DNA of 64,000 nt from Flammula alnicola (Eukaryota > Basidiomycota > Agaricomycetes > Agaricales > Strophariaceae). How positions within the stretch are numbered: position 1 is the first letter of the stretch; the number at the start of each line of letters is the position of its first letter. The stretch lies in assembly GCA_015499995.1 (NCBI GenBank), contig JADNRV010000094.1:1-64000 (forward strand), written 5' to 3'. The notes below the pieces were generated by a model that was not told the DNA's origin, searched no databases, and saw nothing but the letters and a program-made list of their open reading frames with translations. Shown in pieces: positions 34,203 to 45,256 of this stretch. A program made the translations under genes and the position numbers.

Positions 34203-37200
34203 ATGACCAAGAAATCTGGCAAGGATGGTTTGACCAAGCATCAACGTTATTATCAACGGTGAGCAGTGATATATTTGATTATATCACTTCTCTAGATATT
34301 CACTGTAAATACAGGCATCGAGATACAGTAAACGGGAAGAACGCAAAGCGCAATAAGGAGAGACGGGTCAAACGGTGCGGTGTGGAGGAGATGGATAGCG
34401 CGCTCGTAGAAACAGCGGGCAAGTCCGAATTCCCACGTGATGCCGATCAAGCCGTGCACACTACCGCGCGACCATCGATTTGAATACCCCGCGTAGCATA
34501 CCCTTTTCTCCCCATTTCAAACACTTCATACACTCATTACATGATCCTTTTTCATCTCCGAAAACCCCCGTACTCTCACCTCTCTTCGTTACTCCACAGA
34601 CACCGTATTTCACACGCAATGGCCGTGAGAACGCGCCTCGGCAAGCCCCGTTTTGCGCTCAAGGTGTACCGCGGTCTGCCTCGACGAAAGAACAACTTCA
34701 AGTACGATCTACACCGATGGAAGGATGGGAAACCAAGCCAAGAGGAACCATACGGCTGGTAGGAGGTCCTATTTGCAAATTCTATTCCGTTTTATTCCGT
34801 TTTATCTTGTTTCATCTTGATTCTCGATCACTTCCGCATCTCTTTCTCTTTTCAAATAGCCGACACCGAGTGCAACGAGACGACACGCTGTACGCAGGAG
34901 GACGCCCCGCCCTAACGTGCGACGAGCAGCGGACACGGTCTGGTCCACCGTGGAAGATTGTATGTCCCTTGAGCAAGGATGTACAGTTCACTCGCGCCCG
35001 CACCAAGCCTCAATCTTGCCTCCTATCCTGCGTGCGGCCGAAATATCGTTGCACAAGGTCGAAGACCCTTTTTCTTTTTCAAATGGACAATCTAGCACAT
35101 GCGTAGTATATTTGATTTGATTTCTTGGGCCTGGCGACGCAAGAGTACGCGTGCGCCAGGAAAATCTCTATATACCCGCGTTTGTAAACTTAGGAGTCCT
35201 TAGTCAATCTACCCCCACTTTGATTCGGAAAACACTACGAGGAGCACGAGCTATTGAGCAAGAGCATCGAGCAGAGCGCGCCGTGACATTCGCTATCTAC
35301 ACAACTTCTCAAATACCCCGTACTTAGGCGCCCATCAGCGCCGCTCTCTCTTCTCTTTCGACGACCTCAATCCAACCTACCTGGAAAGATCAGCTCTTCC
35401 ACAGTAGCTATCGAGACTGGATCAAAGGTTTTCCGTCGAAAACAACCACTGCTGAGTCCCTGAATTTCGATTTTTTCCCACTTTCCATTCTGTCTACACT
35501 TCTCTCCCAACTTCCCTTCTTCCCTGTCGAAGCTTACAACATGGCGACCCCGCCGCAGTTGTTCACGCAGCTGAAGCCGATGCCGATTCCTCGGACATTA
35601 AGCGCACCTTTATTCGATGGGAAATATGTCAATGACTTCTTAGCTATTTTAGAGCGACATGGGAATTCCGCGGGGCTGCTCACTTCCGAGCTCCCAAAAT
35701 ACATTGTCCAATACTGCACTGACGAAGTTAAACAGGTCATCCGGTTTGCGATGAGGTCGAGGGTGCTGACTGGGACAAGGCGAAGCAGCTCCTCGTTGAC
35801 TTATACGGGTCTAATGACGAACCGGCAAAGGCGACACTCGAAACCCTCAGGCTTTTCGTCAAGGAACACGCGAAGGGTAAAGAATTTGGCAGCCGAGCTG
35901 ACGTTGATATCTATCATAGGAGCTATCTCACGATTGCCGCGCAACTTAAGTCAAAGACGTTGATTGACGAGAACGAAATGAAGCTCAAGTTCTTTGCGGG
36001 TCTTCCACGAAGAACCCGAGCGTTTGTAACCTCTCGCCTTCCTCCCGCCAACTTGGCTACCACCTCACCACCTCAAATCAAGACGGTGATCGAAATTATA
36101 TGCCGCCAGTTCAACCCGAACAGCATCGAGTCCTACAATGTGGAATCAGATGCTGACGACTCTGACGACGATACGCCCAGCGCGGCCCCATTGACAAAGC
36201 CTTCATTACTGCCTCTCACTAGTGTCCTCGAGTCAGCTAGACCCAAGAGCAGCAATATCAAGACCGACATCGATCTTCTCACCCAGCAGCTGCAGCAGCT
36301 CTCAATCAGCCAAGCTCAGATGCAGCAGATGTTTCAGACCGCGATGAGCGCAGGATCCTTCTCTCGTCCTTCTAACAGTACGAACCCCGCTGATAAAACT
36401 TGTTTCATTTGCGGACAGGTTGGAACGCACCGGTTGCACCCTCGTTTCTGCCCGGAAACAGCCAAGCTCATAGCGGAATCGCTCATCAAGTTTGACGCCG
36501 CCCGCGCTCGATACACACTCATGGACGGAGCAGACCTTCCGTTGATACCATTCACGCCGGGCGGTGTCGCTCAATACCTGCGCGAGCATCGAAGTGACTT
36601 TCCGCGGCGCGAACCACCACCTCACACCTTGACAGCGAGCGCGTCTCCCGCGACGCTAATGATGGGCGACTATCCGGCGTTGTGCGGTGACGTGTACGCC
36701 ATCGCATCAAACCAAGATGAGTTCGATTTCAGCGACTCTTACCCTGTGACACGCACTGGCAAAGATACTGCTCCTAGACATGACCCAACACGACGACCGC
36801 CTGCGAGGAAACAGCCCGAGCGGCCGAATACGCCTGCAAGTGCACCGATGCCTGCACCTCGCCAGCCATCAGGACCGGCGCCTACGACATCTCAACATAT
36901 TCCCAACGAAGCGCGTGTTCCCGGCACTAATGGGTCCGCACCGCCGCCGCCCATCAATACGCGTGAAGGGTGGAAGGAGTCGCTCCCTCGCAACAACAAG
37001 GACGTCGAAATGAAAGATGAACCAAAGAGTAAAGCCCCTCAGTACCACTACACGTCGGACGTTCAGGAGAAGATCTCCATGCAAGACATCCAGGATCTCA
37101 TTCTGCAGACTCAGGTAACCCTGACATTGCGTGACATCTTAGGCATATCCCCGGGACTCCAAAAACGAATGGCGGATGCTACGAAGACTCGACGGGAATA

Positions 37201-40200
37201 TTTGACAAAGTACGGCGAGTACGATCTCTACACGGCGCAAGCCGAAGAAGAGTTCGCGAAGACCAGCGTGGGAGCGCAAGTAAATTCGGCGAGTTCTCTC
37301 CAGTTTGACGAATTGAATGATCCTTCCATGCTTGATTCATTCATGCTCAGGTACTCGAATGCAGTCAGCTTCAGGCCTACAAAGAAGTACGCGATGACTA
37401 CAGGCATTTTTACTGCTGATCTTGCGGGAATGTCCATCCGTCTCATGGTCGATTGCGGCTCTGAGCTCAACATTTTCCCTGAGCGCCTTCTCGCCCAGAC
37501 CAACTTACCTCTTGACTACGAGGGCACGCGTTGGTCCCTGAAGGGCGTCAACGGTGGTCCTGTGGGTCTGAGAGGGGTATGCAGAGACGTACCGATATCG
37601 ATCGGCGGCCACAGATTTGACCATCATTTCTTTGTTACGCGCGAGGACATGGACTCACAAGATTGCATTTTAGGACAGCCTTGGATTCAGTGGTTCGCCG
37701 CGCGTATCGATTACTCAAGAATCGGTCACATGAAGATTATGCTATGGAAGGATGGCGATCGAAGCAACAACCCTACGATCTCGGTACAGCTGACACGACC
37801 CAATGACCCAAGGAATGTCGATGCAACAGGACCACTCCCAGGGGCCTCACGACCAGTAACCGAAGAATCGGAGACAGCTCATCAGCAGCACTCGCACCAC
37901 CAACGAGCATATATCGAGGAGGTCGACGATGATGATGCGTACGCCCGATATTTTCATTAGCGCAGGACACGACCACGCGGCCGCCAACTCTCTTCAACGT
38001 GTCTTGCGCAACTATAGGCCGATCACTCATGGGTCTTCTCGGAGATCCTGAGTTTCGTGAGTTTGATAATTTTCTCTATTCTTTTGACCCTCCAGATTCG
38101 TTTGATTATTTATTGAGACAAGTAAGTCTCGCATCTAATAGTTTAAGACCGCTAACTACGTCGTGGACGCTCCGAGCATTATCTAGCTCACCATATACCC
38201 ATTCGCGCACTGTATCCCTCACTGCGAAACGCAAATACAAACCCGTGGACCGCAAAGTACGGCCAGTACCTACGTACATGCCAAACCCCGTGGCTCTCGA
38301 GTTCAAACCTATCCCCTTACCGCCGATATCACAACTCCCATCAAAACCTCCGCATTTTGCTTCGCTGGAACCTACGGAAAGGATGACAGCTGAGCGTCTC
38401 TCTCTTCTCTTAAACACAATACCTGAAGGATTTCTTTCTCCAGAGGAGGTAAACCTGCTCGCGTTCGTGGTGGCGAGGCGCGAGAAAGCGTTCGCGTTCA
38501 CGTTTGCTGAGAAAGGAACATTCCGTCAAGAATTTTATCCAGATTATGAAATACCAACTATCGAACATACGCCGTGGCAGCGTCCTCCAATCCGAGCGCC
38601 TAAAGCCCTAGAGGAGGTTATACGCCAAGAAATCCTGGAGCAGGAGGCTGCGGGACGCTTTGAGGCGACATCATCAAGCTATAGATCGGCCCTCTTTGCC
38701 GTGGCAAAGAAAACGAACAAAGTACGCCTGGTCCTTGACCTTCAGGAACTAAACTCCGTCACGATCAGAGACGCGGCGCTACCTCCGTCGGTGGACGATT
38801 TTGCTGAAGCCTTTATCGGGCGAGCAATCTATGGATGTGTCGATCTATTCGCCGGATATGACGCACGCATATTAGCTGAGTCCTCACGTCCTCTCACGGC
38901 ATTTCATTCACTTTGTGGACCCAAACAACAGGCAACTCTACCAATGGGTGCTACAAATGCTGGAGCGGAATTCCAGCGATGTGTCAACCACGCTTTACAA
39001 GAAGATATCGATGTCAACGCGAAGGCATTCATGGATGATGGAGGAATCATGGGACCGCACACGACGTACGACGACGCGCCCATTGACGACAACCCCAACA
39101 TCCGACAATTTGTATTCGAGTACGCTACAACGTTGGATCGGATTCTCGCGCGATTCATTGCAGCAGGAATCACGGCGTCGGGACTCAAAACCACGCTCGC
39201 AACGCCGCGCCTTCGTATTGTTGGGTCTGTAGTATCGATCGAGGGATGGCACCTTGAGAAAGGGCTCATCTCGAAGATAACGAAATGGCCTTCCTGCGAG
39301 AACGTGTCTCAGATCCGAGGTTTCCTAGGAGTAATGGGATGCGGAAGAAAATGGATCAAGAACTTTGCTTTAATCGCTAAGCCTTTGACATCTCTATTGC
39401 GAGTCACTGATGCCGATTTCTCATTCACGCAGGAGGCGCAGGATGCGATGGATTCTCTCAAGCAACTTGCCACGACAGCGCCGGTGCTCATCAAGATCGA
39501 CTACGACAAAGCCAAACTCATCACTCAACTGCCGCGGGCGTCTGACGAAGGACTTGTAACTGTCGCCGTCGACGCAGCAGCCTTATATGGTGCGGGGTGG
39601 GTGGTATATCAACATCTCGACAATCAACGCCGACCTGCCGTTTATGGGTCATGCACCTACAATGAGCGCGAAACGCGATACTCGCAACCAAAAGCAGAGC
39701 TCTATGGAGTGTTTCGCGCCTTCAAGCACCTCAGACATCGCATTTGGGGCATCCGATTTTGTCTAGAACATGACGCTAAGTTCCTTCGTGAGATGATCGT
39801 GACACCTGATTTACCAAATGCTCCTATGACCAGGTGGATTGCGTATCTGCAGCTTTTTGATTTCGAAATGCACCATGTGAAAGCCGAAAAACACCAAGCT
39901 CCGGATGGCTTATCTCGAAGGCCGAAATCGGACCAAGATTCCGAAGATGAGGAGGAGTCGGAGGAATATCTTGATAGATTTATCGGGAATTTCTTAGCGT
40001 CGGATAAAGAGTTGCCACAGGGGTTCTGGCATAAAGATTCATATAAACTCTCAGCAAGGCAAGTTAAATCTGTTCTTCGAACCATACAACTTGCTCGCAG
40101 TGCTTTCTCTATGTCATCAGCTCCGTATACCCGACTATTGCAACCACAGGCCCAATATAATATTCACGCCAATGCCTCTCGACCGCCGGCGCTTAACTTC

Positions 40201-43200
40201 TACAACCTATTCACCACCGGAATCTTGGTCGACTCGGAGCCGCACTCGGGCGCTAGGCATCCGCAGTTCCCAATTCGCCCAACTCGGTTCGATCCTTCCA
40301 ACTGGACTCGCAATAATCTGGCCGACTACACCCTTCTCCGGGTGACTGACACCATGACGTACATGGGCCGTGAATTCTTCGACCGCAAAACGCCAATCGA
40401 GCAAGAAGTTGAATACCGTTTGGGTGATGAGGTCATCAACCTTTCTGTCACCTCATATCACTATACGTACGCGTCGCGGCTGCGAGCAGGTGAGTACCCT
40501 CCAGCTATAGTCGATCATTCAGTGGTTGGATATTGTGCGGTCGAGGAGAGGACTGATAGCCGAGCCAACTATGAAATACTCACTGCGCCAGAGCATCGCG
40601 AGGCTATTGCATGTATTGGTCATAAGTTTGGAACCACAGACTTGGACGCACCTGAGATGTGGAAGGACCTCCGAGCCTTCTTTACCGATGGATCACTTCC
40701 TGCTCTGTGTCTGACGGACACGAAAGAGAAGGAAAGGTTCCTTAAGCGTGCTAACCGTTTTCTTTTCTTCGAGGAACGTTTATGGCTCAAGCCCAGCAAC
40801 AAGAGCTCGTCCCTGCCCCGCCTCGTTATCGAAGATAACCAACGACGCCAAGAATTACTCGTAAAAGTACACGATGAGTGTGGCCACCGAGGACGAGACC
40901 CCACTTACGTCAAACTTGCCGAGCGCGTATACTGGCCGAACATGTATAACGACTGCGCGTATTTCGTGAGATCGTGCGTACCCTGTCAATTCGAGTCAAA
41001 TGCTAAACCTATCATTCCATATAACCCATCCTGGATGTCATCAATCCTCCGTCATTGGCACATGGACTGCATTCACATGCCTCTCGGCGTCGGCGGAAAG
41101 CAATACCTCATCCAAGCAACTTGTTCAGCATCGAAATGGGACGAAGCCGAAGCTATACGTAAGGCTAATGCCGACACCATCGCGAAGTTCATTTATAAGT
41201 TGGTGTGTCGTTTCTCTTGTATTCCCTACATCACGGTCGATGGCGGCTCTGAGTTCAAAGGAGTCGCTGAGGAGGTGTTCCGCCAATATGGCATTGTCGT
41301 TATTGTGTCTACAGCTTATCACCCCGAGGGGAATGGCGTGTCAGAGCGCGCACATCAGACCCTCGTCCATGGCCTCATGAAAGCGTGCCATAAGGATAAG
41401 TCCAAATGGCCGCTCTATGTTGACGCGATTTTGTTCTCGATTCGCGTTACCACTAACCGAGTCACAGGGTATCCTCCTTATTACCTGGTCTATGGTATAT
41501 TCCCGGTATTCGCGTTCGACATCGAGGACGGAACTTGGCAAACCTTGGATTGGGATACCGTCCGCACCACCGCTGACTTAATCGCCCTTCGCGCCCGACA
41601 AATCGCTCGCCGAGATGAAGATGCAGAAATCTCTTATGAGCGTGCGCGCTTTTCACGTCAGCAAGCCATCGATAACTTCAATAAGCGTTACGGTAAAAAT
41701 TTCTCCTTTCATGGGTTTGATGTTGGGATGTGGGTGCTTCGCCACGAGACGTGGTTGGACAATCAATTTGGCAAAAAGGACTTTTGGCGCTGGTCGGGGC
41801 CGTACATTATTCACGAGAAGCGCGATAATAACACCTATGTGTTGCGCGAGCTCAACGGCACGGTTATGCGAGGCCATGTTACTGCTCACCGCCTCAAACT
41901 TTTCTTTTTTAGGTCAGAAAATCACCTTATGAAGACCGTCACCAACACACGCCTGTACTATGATATTCAGCACTTCGAGAAGCACTACATCCAGACACTT
42001 CGTTCTTCGAGCGGCCTTCACGCAGTACGCCACCCCGACATCGACTACTACCACTACAACAAGGAGCCGCACGGCGACGACGAGCTTCCGTTTCCAGACT
42101 ACGCATCAGTGGGCGCGCGCTTTCCGCTCCGCATATTATATTTCCCTGGTATGGCTTCCAAGCCTGTCAACCTCGCCCTTGCACACCGACCGCACTGGGG
42201 CGGTTCTATCCGTGATGACCCCGCCTTTGAATCTTTCGAAAAATGGTCCAAGAAACTCGCGATCATGGCCACGGATGAGACGTCAATCACCGAGAAGATC
42301 TTTTCGCCTGCTAACGCGAACCCGAACCGCTATGCCTTGGGGTTTATTCGAACGTAATGTCCCCTTCTTTTTCTGTTGATTTTGCCATCACACTCCTTTC
42401 ACCGCGCCGTTTCTATGCCTTACTTTGACTCTCTTATTTTGTTCTTGTTGTTCTCTCACTTACTACCCATCACACTCCTTCTTTTATCTTCCATCTCATC
42501 ACTTTGGATGTTGGGGACAACATCTAAGGGGGGGCACTGTGGAGGAGATGGATAGCGCGCTCGTAGAAACAGCGGGCAAGTCCGAATTCCCACGTGATGC
42601 CGATCAAGCCGTGCACACTACCGCGCGACCATCGATTTGAATACCCCGCGTAGCATACCCTTTTCTCCCCATTTCAAACACTTCATACACTCATTACATG
42701 ATCCTTTTTCATCTCCGAAAACCCCCGTACTCTCACCTCTCTTCGTTACTCCACAGACACCGTATTTCACACGCAATGGCCGTGAGAACGCGCCTCGGCA
42801 AGCCCCGTTTTGCGCTCAAGGTGTACCGCGGTCTGCCTCGACGAAAGAACAACTTCAAGTACGATCTACACCGATGGAAGGATGGGAAACCAAGCCAAGA
42901 GGAACCATACGGCTGGTAGGAGGTCCTATTTGCAAATTCTATTCCGTTTTATTCCGTTTTATCTTGTTTCATCTTGATTCTCGATCACTTCCGCATCTCT
43001 TTCTCTTTTCAAATAGCCGACACCGAGTGCAACGAGACGACACGCTGTACGCAGGAGGACGCCCCGCCCTAACGTGCGACGAGCAGCGGACACGGTCTGG
43101 TCCACCGTGGAAGATTGTATGTCCCTTGAGCAAGGATGTACAGTTCACTCGCGCCCGCACCAAGCCTCAATCTTGCCTCCTATCCTGCGTGCGGCCGAAA

Positions 43201-44093
43201 TATCGTTGCACAAGGTCGAAGACCCTTTTTCTTTTTCAAATGGACAATCTAGCACATGCGTAGTATATTTGATTTGATTTCTTGGGCCTGGCGACGCAAG
43301 AGTACGCGTGCGCCAGGAAAATCTCTATATACCCGCGTTTGTAAACTTAGGAGTCCTTAGTCAATCTACCCCCACTTTGATTCGGAAAACACTACGAGGA
43401 GCACGAGCTATTGAGCAAGAGCATCGAGCAGAGCGCGCCGTGACATTCGCTATCTACACAACTTCTCAAATACCCCGTACTTAGGCGCCCATCAGCGCCG
43501 CTCTCTCTTCTCTTTTCGACGACCTCAATCCAACCTACCTGGAAAAGATCAGCTCTTCCACAGCGGTCAAATTCAGAACTTATGATTTCAATGACTTCTA
43601 CTAAAATATCTATAGAAAGCTTGACGATGCTGCCAGAGATAAAACGGATGAAATGAACAGCGCGAACGGTGAACCTGCTGAAGCACCGCCCGAGGTCGAA
43701 AAAATAGAAAACGCTGGCTGTCCCAACTGCAACAGCTCTGAGGTATGCCCGGAGGAGAAGTCTGAGCTCGCTGAATATATGCATGATGTGGAAGCACATA
43801 TCGATGCCTGGGTGGATTCCTGGTATTTGGAAAGGGCAGAGGGAGGAGGGAAAGGGTTCGTACGTCCAATGAAGCGAGCTGCGCTGCGAAGGATTGAGCG
43901 GCAAGTGGCTGAGCTCGATGACCTGGTGGCACCAATGCTAGAAACTCTGCCTAATGATTTAGAGGAGCGTAGGGCTTGCTTGGATTGGGTGATGGAGATG
44001 ACCAAGAGGATTACATGCGGTAGAGGGATTCTGGGTGTGGTATTGGACAACGAGATGGCAGAGGATGGCGCAGAGTATAACTTATATCGATAG
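34203..44093 (+). CDS. Small unrecognised gene whose second intron contains a whole LTR retrotransposon
   Basis: The exons are 34203-34258, 34315-34374 and 43616-44093. Intron 1 is 56 nt (GTGAGC...ATACAG). Intron 2 starts GTGCGG at 34375 and ends ATCTATAG at 43615, with a TACTAAAAT branch-like site. It contains the entire retrotransposon 34381-43562. Without the element and one target-site copy it would be 55 nt, the usual size here. The three exons sum to 198 codons including the stop with consistent phase. The product has a very basic N-terminus (many Lys/Arg in residues 1-40, likely nucleic-acid binding or nuclear targeting), a C-x2-C pair (CPNC) in the middle and an acidic helical C-terminus. 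No named domain is recognised. Whether the host still splices a 9.2-kb intron is unknown; LTR polyadenylation would be expected to truncate the transcript. Confidence 0.75.
34377..34380. repeat. Target-site duplication GCGG, left copy
   Basis: GCGG immediately precedes the TG of the 5' LTR and is repeated immediately after the CA of the 3' LTR at 43563-43566. A 4-bp duplication fits integrase-mediated insertion, although 5 bp is more usual for Ty3/gypsy elements. Confidence 0.7.
34381..35403 (+). repeat. 5' LTR (1023 bp)
   Basis: This is a direct copy of 42538-43562, bounded by TG...CA. It contains open frames of up to 208 codons present identically in both LTRs; these are incidental. A TATA-like stretch (CTCTATATACCC) near 35165 may be the core promoter, which would put transcript starts in the last quarter of the LTR. 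Confidence 0.92.
35541..37960 (+). CDS. gag-pro: Retrotransposon Gag and aspartic protease, with a frame change near 35750
   Basis: The Gag N-terminus starts with ATG at 35541. Its Gag-like reading leaves that frame at about 35750, continuing one frame over as DEVEGADWDKAKQLL, which is then open to the TAG at 37958-37960. No intron signal explains the switch, so a one-base deletion (or recoding) is likely. Further on are a zinc knuckle C-x2-C-x5-H-x6-C near 36400-36450, a long Pro-rich low-complexity region, and a retropepsin-like domain with DCGSE at about 37450 in place of the usual D-S/T-G, followed by the ILGQPWI motif. Gag forms the particle and the protease matures it. The substituted active-site triad is unusual but keeps the Asp. 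Confidence 0.8.
37933..42357 (+). CDS. pol: Retrotransposon Pol: reverse transcriptase, RNase H, integrase
   Basis: One open frame begins just after a TGA at 37930 and overlaps the end of gag-pro by about 25 bases in the -1 frame. The overlap includes CGATATTTTCATTAG, a plausible slip site, so Pol is probably made by -1 frameshifting; the first GTG/ATG codons follow only later. In order: RT fingers and palm (LVLDLQELN, LFAGYD) with the catalytic FMDD near 39030 rather than the common YxDD; RNase H with the VAVDAA, AELYG and HDAKFL motifs near 39570-39780; an H-H-C-C zinc motif (HDECGH...CVPC, about 40870-40990); and the integrase core with Asp in HMDCIH, Asp in TVDGGSEF and Glu in GVSERAH, covering roughly 41055-41350. 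The C-terminal chromodomain-like region is not clear. The frame is intact throughout. Confidence 0.93.
42526..42534 (+). other. Polypurine tract for plus-strand priming
   Basis: AAGGGGGGG lies three bases upstream of the 3' LTR, the expected place and composition for the RNase H-resistant plus-strand primer. Confidence 0.85.
42538..43562 (+). repeat. 3' LTR (1025 bp)
   Basis: It matches the 5' LTR, with one extra T in TCTTTTCG and one extra A in GGAAAAGATC near the right end. It is followed directly by the GCGG target-site copy and then by the remaining 49 nt of the host intron. Confidence 0.92.
43563..43566. repeat. Target-site duplication GCGG, right copy
   Basis: It pairs with 34377-34380. 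Removing the element plus one copy restores a 55-nt intron between exons 2 and 3 of the host gene. Confidence 0.7.
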
Positions 44094-44174
44094 ACCAATA
44101 TTCTTAGTACGAATAAAGCTTTGGCGCAAGGGGAGAAATCGTATGCATTCATGCAACAGCCAAGCACAACTAAT

Positions 44175-44759
44175 CTAAGCTCCATATACATCTGCGCGTG
44201 TGAGGACTACTGTGCTTCCATCAGAGATCCGCCTAACGGCACCGTTGTCGAGTGCCTCATTGAAAATCTTGCGCGCTTCTTCTTCACTGCCATGCCTTCC
44301 GATGACCGCATTGGAGACAGCTCTGTTGGGAATATTTTGACTAAGCAGTAGAGAGATTTTGAGGTTAGATGTGGAGAGATGCAGTAAGGTGAGCGGTACA
44401 TACAGTCCTTGGAAAACTCCTGGATTAGGACCAGCGATCATTGTATACCAGCGAGCACTTGCAGGAACAAAATCGCGGAAAACGAGGGTCGGGAGTGGTT
44501 CAGTATCCCCGGAAGCTATCAAAGTCACAAAAAATTAGATAACAAATTAGAGATATGTCGTTATCTACATACCTTCAAGAAGACGGCATATAACTGCGGA
44601 AATCAACGCATGAGCTATTAAGTCAAAGTGAGAGGAAAATACCCCACCGGAGTGCATATAGCCCAAAGAGGCTGCGAATTCCCTAAAGAGCGTCTTTGTG
44701 GAGTCATCAACGCCAAGCGGCGTGGCTGAGTCCACGGTCTCTTGTGGGATGCTGGACAT
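44175..44759 (-). CDS. Small protein with a possible RNase H1 N-terminal-like (Cauli_VI) domain
   Basis: The exons are 44759-44573, 44515-44404 and 44340-44175; the introns start GTATGT and end ATAG and TTAG. They sum to 155 codons including the stop. The C-terminal half reads WYTMIAGPNPGVFQG...GRHGSEEEARKIFNEAL, resembling the small double-stranded-RNA/hybrid-binding fold at the N-terminus of eukaryotic RNase H1 and caulimovirus P6 (K/R-W-Y-V...G...GVF...A...F). Such stand-alone domains are frequent in Agaricomycetes. No nuclease domain is attached. The ATG at 44759 gives residues about 10-60 of helical sequence first; in-frame codons continue upstream to 45254 through a repeat array and are unlikely to be coding. 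The gene is divergent from the 45.26-kb gene. Confidence 0.65.
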
Positions 44760-44941
44760 GGGATGATAGAGTAGAGTGGGCGCTGCGGTGAAATGGCAAG
44801 AAACGTCAGAAGGAGTAGATATAGCCCCAGAAATCAGATAGCGTCCGACAGAGTTTTGGATGAGTAAACAGGAATGGGTAAATACCTTCAGTTTACAGGC
44901 CCGCGTTATCTTGATGGACAAATTGAAATGAAAATGCGCAA

Positions 44942-45201
44942 TGTGCACATCATGTGAGGCACACAATGTGCACATTAGGCAGTGGCGCGCTGGTCTCTGT
45001 TTAGCCGTAGATCTGAGATACGCACGCTTGGTGTGCACATTACAATTTCCAGAATAAAATTCTTGAAACGTTCGACTGGTGACAATGTGCACATAGGGGG
45101 TGCGCTGTGCCGCGGATCGGAAATCTGTGCATGATCTTAGTAATTCATGCCTGATGTGCACAGCAATGTGGTCGTTAGTGGGACTTGTAATAATGTGCAC
45201 A
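44942..45201. promoter_or_regulatory. Six TGTGCACA palindromes in a divergent intergenic region
   Basis: Exact copies are at 44942, 44967, 45032, 45086, 45155 and 45194, mostly within a longer ATGTGCACAT. They lie between two genes that point away from each other. Four more are at 48503-48599, beyond the end of the right-hand gene. The density suggests a protein-binding array, for either a regulator or a transposase. Confidence 0.75.
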
Positions 45202-45256
45202 CAATTAGAGGACTTAGACCCATTACCCAATTCCCCTTCCCATATACGCCGCAAAA

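Larger units (their letters stand above)
34381..43562 (+). mobile_element. Ty3/gypsy-type LTR retrotransposon, nearly intact
   Basis: This is a 9.2-kb element: 5' LTR 34381-35403, gag-protease region 35541-37960, pol (reverse transcriptase, RNase H, integrase) to 42357, polypurine tract 42526-42534 and 3' LTR 42538-43562. The order RT-RNase H-integrase places it in Ty3/gypsy (Metaviridae-like) elements. The LTRs begin TGTGG and end CCACA. They appear identical except for two one-base length differences in short T and A runs near their ends, so insertion was recent. I found no unambiguous tRNA primer site directly after the 5' LTR; TGGATCAAAGG at about 35418 is a possibility. One frame change inside gag may make this copy defective. 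Confidence 0.93.

Noticed and set aside
34480..35106. 208-codon open frame in the 5' LTR, repeated at 42637-43263
   Set aside because: It is duplicated simply because it lies in both LTRs, has no conserved domain, and overlaps promoter and leader sequence.
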